A DNA stretch of 64,000 bases from contig NC_063014.1 in NCBI RefSeq assembly GCF_020509005.1, positions 2,976,001 to 3,040,000 of the forward strand, given 5' to 3'. A model generated the notes under the pieces. The model was not told the origin of the DNA and searched no databases. It was given only the letters and a program-made list of their open reading frames with translations. The first letter of the stretch is position 1. Each line of letters begins with the position of its first letter. This document shows positions 55,206-64,000 of the stretch, piece by piece. The stretch comes from Fulvia fulva (Eukaryota > Ascomycota > Dothideomycetes > Mycosphaerellales > Mycosphaerellaceae). The translations under genes were made by a program, and so were the position numbers.

Positions 55206-55427
55206 TGTTGAGAATATGCAGGTCATAGGGTCAACATTAGGTGCTTAGGGGGATTAGTAATCAGGGCTTGCTAGTCAAGTCCTGAGTACAGCTGTCCCTC
55301 CTGAAACACCTACACCATCAACTGACGATACTGTATATAGATACACGCTATCCTATTAGGTCCTTCTTCATTCACATAATCTGTAATTCCTATCTTCTAC
55401 GGCTACGCAATCCGTACCTATTTAACA
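55206..55427 (+). repeat. copia-2 3' LTR
   Basis: 222 bp, TGTTGAGAATATG to CCTATTTAACA. It keeps more CA and TG steps than the 5' LTR. Confidence 0.95.
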
Positions 55428-57320
55428 ACCTTTACTATTTAGACGGACTATAAAAATTTAGAGTACTTTATAATAAAAAGGTAGTTATCTAAGAGATAGA
55501 CTCGATAGGTCGAGTTCCTAGTAATATTCTAGTTTGCCTTAGTATATCGGCCGGGGGCCGAGGTAATTATACCGGACGCCCTATTATAAAGAGAGTAAGA
55601 TATCTTAAGATAGAGGAATAAGGACTTAAGATGTCGTTATTATTTATAGCTAAAGACCGTAAAGTTTTAGCCGGATCGAGCGGAAGAAAGGATCGTAGTA
55701 GCTAATATAAAAGCTTCTACTATAATAATCTCGTTAATAGAGATTATAGCTACCTATCTCGATTCGTAGAATACCGATATAAAAGGGGCGGAGACTAGTA
55801 GTCCTTTTTAAGATAATAAACTTAATGCCCTCTAAGATAAGACTATCGAAGAGGATAGCATATTTTAGACCGTTCTCTATACTATAAAGAGTAAGGCCCG
55901 AGTCTTTCCTAGTAATATAAAATTAAAGGTCTAAGTAGGAGACTATACGAGCGATACTAAGGGGTACCTTAGGTACCGCGGTAAGGTTTAGGTACCCGGA
56001 GTACCTATTACTATAAACGCCGAGTATAAAGAGGCGGACTCTATACTACTTTAGAACGATATCCTCCGAACGAAATTAATTTGGTCCGTCTACGATTTAC
56101 CGCTTTACGGATACCTAGGTAGAGACTCTACCGCCTTAATACTAGGACGTAATTTCTACTAGCCCTTATAGTCTAAGTAAGTAAGGTAATTCCTACGTAG
56201 TTATAACTATTACGGGAGGAATAAGGTCTAGAGAGAATATAAATACGGGCTCCTACGCCTACTACCGGTATCTAATTGTTTCTTCTAGAAGATCTCGATA
56301 GACTTTATAACCGACCTCTCTAATTCTAAAGGTAATATATACCTATAGGTAATTAAGGACCGTCTAAGTAAGACCGTAGTATTAGAGGCGATACCTACTA
56401 TAAAAGCTAAGGAGTACGCCGAAAAGTTTATAGACTACTAAGTAAGATATTATAGGCTACTACGTACGATTATAAGTAACTATAGTACTAATTAGACGAG
56501 TACGTTCTAGAAAACCTTCTATAATTAGATTAGCGTAATATAGCGATTAAGTACTACTTACTACCTATAAACTAACGGAGGCCCTAAGAGACTTAACTAG
56601 GAGGTATAGGCCTATCTTCGAAACTGTATTAACTAGGAATAGTCCGACTAGAAAAGGTAGCTCTCTACCGTATAGCTAGCGCTAAACGGTAGATAATATT
56701 TAGGCCTAGAGATAAGTCTATTCTTCGCGGTCTATAGCTACGAAGTACTATTACCCGTATAATTAAAGCCGGAAGATAATAAGACGTCGAGGCTAAACGT
56801 AGCCTAGAGAGCTACGGCGTTCGTAGAAAGAATAAAGAAGATTACGGACCTATACTAGGCGAGTATAGCGGAGGTCGCCTAAAAATAGGAGGATGACGCT
56901 AATAAAGGTAGGACCTTAGTACCTATCTATTAGGTAGAAGATAAGGTTTAGCTTAACCTTTATAACTACGTAACGACGAGATCTAAGAAAAGCCTAGACT
57001 ATAGGTACGTAAAATATACGGTAGATAAGGTTTTATTACCGGTCTCTATAAGACTATTAGGTATCTCTAAGGGTATATATCCGGTATTCTACCTAGATTT
57101 AGTACGACCTATAAGCTAGGACCTTCTACTAGGATAGGTCTATAATAATAAATAGCCGGACCCCGTACTTATTAAGTCGTATAGCGAGTAGTAAGTAGAG
57201 GAGATCCTCTATATAGGTCGTATATTTAGAGGAGAGGATAGGTACGAGAAGTACTAGTAAAGTAGGTAGGATACTATAAACTAATGTAGAAACCCTTAGA
57301 AAACTTAGTAGATACCGTAG
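55428..57320 (+). pseudogene. gypsy relic D: RNase H end, integrase, chromodomain-like end
   Basis: Plus-strand Ty3/gypsy pol with almost no CA or TG. It holds the end of RNase H (to about 55600), a spacer, the integrase core (about 56280-56700), and the integrase C-terminal domain (about 56920-57110). Near 57190-57240 a motif of the E-V-E-E-I-L type is the usual start of a chromodomain. Numerous TAG and TAA codons interrupt it. It is separate from gypsy-1 in sequence. Confidence 0.82.
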
Positions 57321-57615
57321 CTATAGATCGGTTTGAGGAGAACTTTAGAAGGGTAGAAACGAACGACGGACCTAGAGAGAAATAGGAGAAGAAGAAAAAG
57401 AAGAGAGATTAGGGGCGGGACCCCTATAAGAAGGATATAGAGCGTAGTTAATTTAATATAGAATATAGTATAAGGGAGCTTTTACTTAAGACTTAAGATA
57501 TAGAAGGGAGAAGGGTTTTTTAAACATTTCTATTTATATATACCGCCCGAAGGTAGTAGGGCCCTACTAAAGAGTATACGGGAGCCGGCTCTCCCCGTTT
57601 AGAGATAGTAAAATA
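57321..57615. other. End of gypsy relic D or older sequence
   Basis: Basic, A/G-rich sequence that first continues the relic D tail and then loses all coding character. No LTR is recognisable before the LINE 2 tail. Confidence 0.4.
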
Positions 57616-57849
57616 TAGATAGATAGATTTGTTATTCCCCTATTCTAGAACCCTATTCGGCCTATATAGGTATATATCTATTATTATATACAAAGGGAAA
57701 CCCGAATAGGTGAAACCCCTTCCCGCCCCCGACTTCTCCTTATCTAGATTGACTTTCCCTCTAAATATACGTAGTCTATATTACTACCCTATTAGCCCCC
57801 GCTCCTAGCCGGTCTCGTCGCGCTACGCCGTATCCTCTCTTCCTATACT

Positions 57850-60800
57850 ACTCCTACTAGGCGGTACTGTTCTAGCTAGCCCTTCTCTAGTATCTAGTTC
57901 GTAATACGCCGTAGGTCCTTAACGTTATTAAGAAGTACCCTAATCGTCCGGTTCCTCGCCTTTACTATCTACTCTACCCTTCCTAGCGACTACCTCGGAT
58001 AGACGAGGAGTACGTACCGTACATTCTAGGAGTAATAGCCGTAGGGGTAGCTAGTATTTGTATGCTCTAGAACCTTCCTCTATAATAGGTACCCCTAGAG
58101 GCCGATATGTTTGCTTCGTAGTTAGGTTACTATACTACTCTATACCCTTATAAGGCGGTAGTAGATAAGCTTCGGGGGGTACTTAACCGCGGATTTCGTA
58201 GCTAACTATTCCTTAGGTTACCCCGCTAGCTAAGGGCGTCTACTATACCCTATAACCTAGTTATTCTACCTCTTTTTCTATAGTTACTCTATAAACGATT
58301 TCTTATCCTCCTATTATATTACTAGCTATTCGTCCCTTACCTAGTAGTTCGGCTCGTTTCCGGGTCGAATACCCTTATACGCTAGTACTAATTCGCGGGC
58401 CCTTACGACTATACTAGCGATAACCTTCTATACTAGGTACTATACCGACTTACCTAAGTAGGAGGTCTATAGTCCCTAGATATATAGGTCGATCGGCGGT
58501 ATAGCGGTCTCCTACTTAAGTATCCTTATTAGTATCGACTTATATACCCCGGTGACCTTCCTTAGGCATTAGTTTTGGATCTTCGCTAGCGGCGCGACGA
58601 GTCCCTTCGATAGGTAGGCCCTCTCGCCTAAGGACCACACTTGGCTGCTATAGGTAAGGACTGGCCGTACAATAGCCGTATATAGAAGTCGTGACTACCG
58701 GAAGTCCGCCCCCTATATAGACGTAGTAAGCCTCTAGTATAATGCTATATTCTGTTTAGCTTTCCGTAATATTGCCTATACGTACTTCCTCTACCGTAGC
58801 GCCGGGTCTACCTATAGTCCGAGGATCCTAAGCTAATTTGCCGGGTTACTCGTGTACCCCTATATCTAGATAGAAGCTTATATATTATAGAACCGTAGCC
58901 GGCGCGTAAAGGGTATTAAATTGTACTTTTCTAGGGTAAACCGAGCCCTATACCTCCTAGGCTAGCCCTCGTAGATCTTATACTTCTCTTCTAGTAGCCT
59001 ATAGTTCTCCTTAGTCGAGGACGACTACTCTAGGATATTCGTGTCGTCTACGAAGCCGCTCGTAGCGGTGTTCTAGGATTCTAGGGCTAGGAGTAGCGTC
59101 GCTATAAAGAAGAGGAATAGAATAGGTACTAGCGTTAAGCCTTACGGGATTCTAGTATAGACTACTTAAAATAGGCTTTTATATTAACCGACTAGGATCG
59201 ACGTGCTACGGTTTTAGAGGTAGGACCGTACGAAGTTAATAAGCTACTTATAACTCCTTTCGACCTTAGGAAATAGAGTAGCCGCGGGTATAACACGTAG
59301 TCGAAGGCTCCCGATATGTCTAGACTAAGTAAGGGTACTATCTTGTCCCTATTCCTATACTAGATAGCCTTTACCTAAGAGGTAATAAGATCTATCGCGG
59401 ATAGCGTCGATCGCTATAGGCGCGTACCTATCTAGGTATCTAGGAGTAGGGAGTACTCCTCTACCGCCTCGGAGAGTCTTATTATAACTAGCTTCTTAAG
59501 TACCTTCCTAAGAGTATTAAGGAGCGTAATTAGGCGGTACGACTTTACCTACGTATAGTCTTCCTTTTACGGCTTACGTAGGACTACTATCGTCGATTAT
59601 TTGAATGCCGTTAGGTAGTATCCGGTCTATAGTTAGGCGTTAAAGATCGCTACGACTACTAGGGCTAGTTAATCTCTACACTTCTTTAGTAGTTCGTTTA
59701 GGATCCTATCCGGCCCCGGGGCTTTCTTCGCCGGTAACTTCCTAAGTATAGCGGTAACATCTCCCTCGGACACATTCTATTAGACCGCTATACTAGGGGC
59801 TAGGGGAGTAGAGCTGTTTATGTTGCTTAGATTAGCCTCGACTAGGGGCGGGAAGAACTTACTAGCTAGTAGACGCGCCTTAGCCTCGGGGTCGCTAACC
59901 GGGCTACTAGGCGATTATAGCGCTAGGATAGAGAAGGAGGGGCCCTATATAGGGTCCTATCGGGCCCATTTTGCTAGCTTCTATATCCTCGCTAGCTTGT
60001 CGGCGATTTCTTCTACTATAGCTCTCTAGCCGACTACTTTCTCCCTCCGTATCGTAGCTTTCTTCTATTAGTATACCTCCCTATATCCGTTCTAGGCCTC
60101 CTCGCTATAGCTACTCGTCTATACCCGGCGGGCTCTCTTTACTTCTCTTACTATCGTAGTATACTTTAGCGTCTAGTATAGTTTAGACTATATTGTTAGT
60201 TAGGTAAGCGGAACGTAGAGTAAGGTCACTTTTCTTATTTCGTCTATTAACCCTTAGACTGCCTCGTCTATCTCGTCTTTACTATTATATTACTACTACG
60301 CGATCTAGACTAGCCTCTCGGAGTCGTCGAGGTATACCTAGATATTAGCCTAGTAGGCTTTTCCCTAGTTTAGCTTAGGGGTTCTCGCTAGTATATATTG
60401 TATCTATATTAGAATAGAGGTCCTAACTAGTATATAGTCTAACGACGCCTCGAGTTTATATTCGATCCTATAGTAGGTTACTATATAGTAGTAGCTATCT
60501 AAGATCTAGGAGAGGTCGATCGTGCCTTAGAGTCCCCCTCTCTTCTAGGTACCTAGGTCCTTCGGGGTATTAAGGGCAATTACGTTGCTCGCTATCAAGT
60601 CGATTACTTCGTCGGCTATAGGGTGCGGCTATATAAGGCTTTCCTAGGAAGGGTAGTATATATTGAAGTCTCCTACTACAATATAGTAGCCTTGTCTCTT
60701 AAGCGTACTATCTAGGTGTCTATAGACCCTAAGGTCGCGGCTAGACCTCGAGGCTAGCGGTTATATATATAGGTTGTGTATCTAGGTACTACCTACGTAG

Positions 60801-61140
60801 AGGGAGGTAATATCTCCTACGCCTTCTTCGTCTACGTAGTATACTACCTCCTAGTCGGATTCTAGTATATCCTTAGTAATATAGAAGTACGTACGGGGTC
60901 TACCGTCGCTTCGTAGGTATATTATATAGCCTAGTAACTTATAGGTCGTTAGTCTCTTATAGTACGGGTTACTCTATAGCTCCTAGATTACTAGGACGTA
61001 GTAGACGTATAGGTCCGCCTCGTATAGGAAATAGTTCTAGACTATATCCTTACTATAGTTAACGTTATACTAGATAATACTAAGCGTATCGAGGCTAGTT
61101 ATTATTATCGACAATCATTTCCTCTACTATATCCTATGTC
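57850..61140 (-). pseudogene. LINE 2 ORF2 relic: APE endonuclease and reverse transcriptase
   Basis: Minus-strand reading from about 61130. The apurinic-type endonuclease starts with an I-I-Q-Y-N-V-N motif and continues through the D-F-N-I-Y box near 60640, with a decayed S-D-H-like motif near 60450. RT follows: A-K-K-A-P-G-P-D-R near 59720 and G-F-V-D-D-T-N at 59058-59036. The C-terminal region runs to about 57850. It retains the endonuclease that LINE 1 lacks. Stops are abundant and the sequence is not functional. Confidence 0.85.
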
Positions 61141-61149
61141 CTACTACCT

Positions 61150-62440
61150 AGCGCGTCCTAGTCTACGCCTATCGGCTATATACTAAAGGGGAGCCGGGCC
61201 TAGTTAGATTTCCTCGCTATAGCTAGTAGAGTACGTAGCCTCCCGTACGCCCTAGGTTACGTATCCTTTATATTATTCTCGGCCCTAGGGCGCTTATATC
61301 CGACCGCCGCTAGCTAGTTCTAGTATAGACTAGCCTTACGGTCGCCGTAGAATCTTAGGGCGACGGTTCTGTTTATAATTGCCTTATTGTTTGCTAGTTT
61401 CCGCTATAGGCATTCCGCGCTATACGATAGATAGTACCCCGGACAGTTCGCGTACCGCCTCGTAGCCGATATATAGTCCCTAGATATATAGTCTCCTATA
61501 TAGTTCGAGTAGGCCTACTTGTTTATATACGTATAGGTTTAGTGTCTACACTATTAGTATTTAAAGTATTAGAGGACACGAAAGGATAAGGAGTACTTTC
61601 GACTATCTTAACGCTATATTACTAGATTAGGCCTTGTTCTATTACTAGATCCGCCGCTTTCGCGTCTTATAGCTATACGATTAGCGCCGAGGCCTTCTTA
61701 CCTTCTAGCTATTTCCTATAGAGCTAAGTTACCTTCTAGATTAGAGAGTTAAGAGTAACCGGGTTGTCCTCTTAGAGAGTACGTAGGTAACCTTAGTTAG
61801 TTAGGTCGAACTCTTTAGGTATATTATAGACTAGGATCGTAAATTGCTTCGTTAAGACCTTCGCTAATACCGTAACCTTAGATACCTATTATAGCTATAC
61901 CTCTAGGTGCCTCCTAGTAGTAGTAGAGCTAGTATAGATCTATAGAGTGCCGTTAGACTATTAGTTCACTACGACCACCCCTAGTTAATTGATTCGTTAG
62001 GCGAGCTCCTTATTCGATAGCTTCGTACCTTCGGCCTAGTCTTCCTTTACTATAATACGGATCGTAACTATATCGTACGTTAGGCGGGGGCCTAGTATCG
62101 ATACCGCGACCGATACCTAGCTATAGGGGTATTAATTCCGGGTAGCCTTATTAATCGCCTAAGACGTCGTCCTTATTTCTTATTACCCTTAGTAATACGA
62201 TAGTACTAGCGCCGTACGTAGCTAAGTAATTATTACCTATAGAGACCGGTATAGGAGCTAATCGTTAGTTTCTATACTTTTTACGTCCTCTATAAGTTAC
62301 TACTAGTTGTCTTAGGGGAGCTTCGCCTATATAGCCGTAGGCGCCGGTAGTACCGTAGCCTAGACTACTATTACCTAGGAGTTATCTAATATAGCTAGAT
62401 ACCTCCGCGGCGATTAGAGCTAAAGAAATAGGGTAAAGAG
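61150..62440 (-). pseudogene. LINE 2 ORF1 relic
   Basis: Upstream of ORF2 on the same strand. A degraded frame can be followed from about 62430, but no motif is secure enough to name. Position and size fit the RNA-binding ORF1 of Tad elements. Confidence 0.5.
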
Positions 62441-62471
62441 AACTTTAAGCTATCTAAATTCAATAAGGTAG

Positions 62472-62676
62472 TGTTACGAGACTATAGTACGAGAGTATAA
62501 GGGTATAGTATTAACGAAGTCGATAGCTAAAGAGAGAAGAGAGTCTAAGAACGAGGCCTATACTTAAAGGCCGAGGTGTCGGGCGTCGGCATCGGGCCGA
62601 GCTTAGTCATCCGGGTCACGTGACCGAGAGTCACGTGATCAGATTCGAATCCTTCACTTACGGAGCGGCCGTGACA
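62472..62676 (-). repeat. Probable 3' LTR of chromovirus relic G (205 bp)
   Basis: Plus-strand ends TGTTACG and CGTGACA form a near-perfect inverted pair. The purine-rich tract of an element on the minus strand lies next to it. It contains GGTCACGTGACC (62614-62625) and a second TCACGTGA (62631-62638). The partner LTR would be outside the window. Confidence 0.78.
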
Positions 62677-62690
62677 CTACTACCCCTCTA
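62677..62690 (-). other. Polypurine tract of chromovirus relic G
   Basis: On the minus strand it reads AGAGGGGTAGTAG, directly at the LTR. Confidence 0.65.
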
Positions 62691-64000
62691 AAACACCTTC
62701 GTCTCGAAGCGTATATCCTTAAATCTCCCTTAGCGTAAGCGCAAAAGCTTTATTATTCTCTATATCGTTCATTTCGTCTATTAGCTCTAATAACTTACTA
62801 GAAGTAGGTACTAAAACCCTTTTAATATAGCTATCGTTAGTATTAGGCGTATAGTTATCCTTAGCTAGAGCTATAGGGCTATTACCTTTACGTAGAGGCT
62901 ATACCGTTACGGTTAACTAAGGTACTAGATCTATTACGTTTACGTCCGGCCTTATATCGACTAAGGTCTTATTCGGAATCTAATATTCTAGCGGATAAAA
63001 GTTGATCGGTATAGACTTAGTTAGGTTGTTATACTTAAAGTCTACGACTACCTTCGGTATATCCTTATATACTACGCTCGCGGGCTTCTAGGTAGACTAA
63101 CTATCTAGATAGCCCTTCTATTTCACTAGTATAGTAATGCCTCTACCCTTCGGCTTAGAATCTAGGACGCGTTTAACCTCCTAGGTCTTGAACGTGTTAC
63201 TAGTTTTATTAGTAACCTCGATCGGCGGCGGTTATACGTTATCTTCTAGATCTACCGGTCGGAGAAGATTTAAATAGAAGGAGTTATATACGCGGATCGT
63301 CTCTAGTAGGGCAATACTATACGCATTCTTACCGAGCGCGGTAGTAATTATTATCGGTCTAAACTATTTGATATTAAGCTTCTTAGCTAGGCGTAATAAC
63401 TTCTAGTTCTTAGTATTAATATAGATACGGTCGCCTAGGCTATACCGCGGTAGTATAGTACGGTATAGATTAGCGTTATCTACTTATAGGGCTTAATCGT
63501 AACGTAAGTATTCGTATAGGTACGTATAGAAGTCCTTTATCTATTAAGTAAAACGCTCTCTCTTTTCGGCGGATAGGCGTTACTTAGTAGGTATTAGACG
63601 CTTAGGGAGGCTATCTCTATTAAAGTTACTAGTACGAGGATTGCGACCTCGTTCGGTAAAGAATAGCGACATACCTATTACTTCTATAATGTAGTTATTC
63701 TTTACGAGTTCCGCTAGCGGAAGCCACTATACCTAATCTCCTTATACGTAGTCGATAAAGACACGGAGGTACTTCTCTATCTCCTTATTCGTATTCTTAG
63801 ACTGTCTATCGGTCCTAGGATAGAAGGCTATAGACAACTTATAGACTATCCCTACTAGTTCGTAGAAGCGTTACTAAAAAGCTAATAGCTACTAACTACC
63901 TCGATCTATAACGATAGATAGAGGGGTACTATATAAGCGGTAGTAGTCCCGGATAAAGACCTCGGCGATATATTCGGCCGTTATCTCCTTTACTAGGATT
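62691..64000 (-). pseudogene. Chromovirus relic G, pol 3' end (integrase and chromodomain)
   Basis: Minus-strand reading from the window edge gives the integrase core with the P-R-T-D-R-Q-S-K-N-T-N block near 63810. The integrase C-terminal domain is at about 63500-63250. A chromodomain (E-V-K-R-V-L-D start, L-V-K-W/*-K-G-Y core, S-T-W-K-P end) is at about 63190-63020. A tail of about 110 codons reaches the polypurine tract. Stops are few for a RIP relic, and long runs translate cleanly. The rest of the element continues beyond 64000. Confidence 0.85.

Larger units (their letters stand above)
49998..55427 (+). mobile_element. Ty1/copia element copia-2, near full length (5,430 bp)
   Basis: 222-bp LTRs (49998-50219 and 55206-55427), an initiator-tRNA-type primer site, a gag-PR-IN-RT-RNase H polyprotein, and a polypurine tract at 55197-55205. 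It is inserted in the RNase H of gypsy relic D. The flanks CCCTT and ACCTT differ at one base, consistent with a 5-bp target duplication plus one mutation. The coding sequence is disabled by scattered TAG codons and at least one 1-bp deletion, but otherwise keeps long open stretches. RIP has been light. Confidence 0.93.
57616..62440 (-). mobile_element. Tad1-like LINE 2, RIP-saturated
   Basis: A non-LTR element on the minus strand, about 4.8 kb. It has an AGAT-repeat tail (57616-57628), a 3' UTR hairpin (arms AAGGG at 57693-57697 and CCCTT at 57717-57721), ORF2 with endonuclease and RT, and an ORF1-like region up to about 62440. CA and TG are nearly gone, so it is much older than LINE 1. I could not find target duplications, and the 5' end is approximate. 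Confidence 0.85.

Noticed and set aside
59820..60029. 69-codon plus-strand frame
   Set aside because: Antisense to the region before the RT in LINE 2.
1..64000. Host protein-coding genes, rRNA or tRNA genes
   Set aside because: Every region with coding signal resolved into a retroelement family. The remaining gaps show no long clean frame, and no tRNA-like or rRNA-like sequence was noticed other than the primer sites.

Overview
The window looks like transposon-packed heterochromatin of a filamentous ascomycete. I find no host gene, rRNA, tRNA or CRISPR array. The fungal call rests on Ty3/gypsy chromoviruses, Ty1/copia elements and Tad1-like LINEs whose older copies carry dense C-to-T and G-to-A changes. 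In those relics the dinucleotides CA and TG are almost absent while CG is kept, the pattern of repeat-induced point mutation (RIP) acting on CpA.

Layout. 1-3253: gypsy-1 relic fused to copia-1 relic, ending at an insertion of intact chromovirus gypsy-1 (3254-10475, minus). 10476-14227: 5' half of a copia-1 copy (minus). 14228-20171: old gypsy relic E (minus) with its 5' LTR. 20172-20952: a minisatellite and a plus-strand LINE 3' end. 20953-33710: a composite copia-1 element with 5-bp target duplications. It contains a gypsy-1 relic fragment next to its 5' LTR and a second intact gypsy-1 (25499-32720). 33711-35183: unassigned, with a 38-bp tandem repeat. About 35200-46020: gypsy relic C (minus), split by a Tad-like LINE (38400-42331) with an 11-12 bp target duplication. 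About 46030-49918: 5'-truncated copia-1 copy B. 49919-57600: gypsy relic D (plus), split by the lightly mutated copia-2 element (49998-55427). About 57616-62440: RIP-saturated Tad-like LINE 2 (minus). 62472-64000: LTR and 3' part of pol of chromovirus relic G (minus).

The two gypsy-1 copies appear identical and could both be active: gag, pol with protease, RT, RNase H, integrase and chromodomain, 184-bp LTRs, a polypurine tract, a candidate self-primed binding site, and a -1 frameshift signal (slippery heptamer, 5-nt spacer, perfect 8-bp stem) joining gag to pol. Positions 1-10475 repeat 22246-32720 at a constant offset of 22,245 bp. Copy 2 has matching 5-bp target duplications and copy 1 does not. 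Unequal crossing over between two gypsy-1 insertions, giving a 22-kb tandem duplication, explains both facts.

By mutation load the elements fall into layers: saturated RIP (gypsy C, D, E, G, LINE 2), intermediate (copia-1, LINE 1), light (copia-2) and none (gypsy-1). All comparisons were made by eye, so identities are approximate unless exact coordinates are given.
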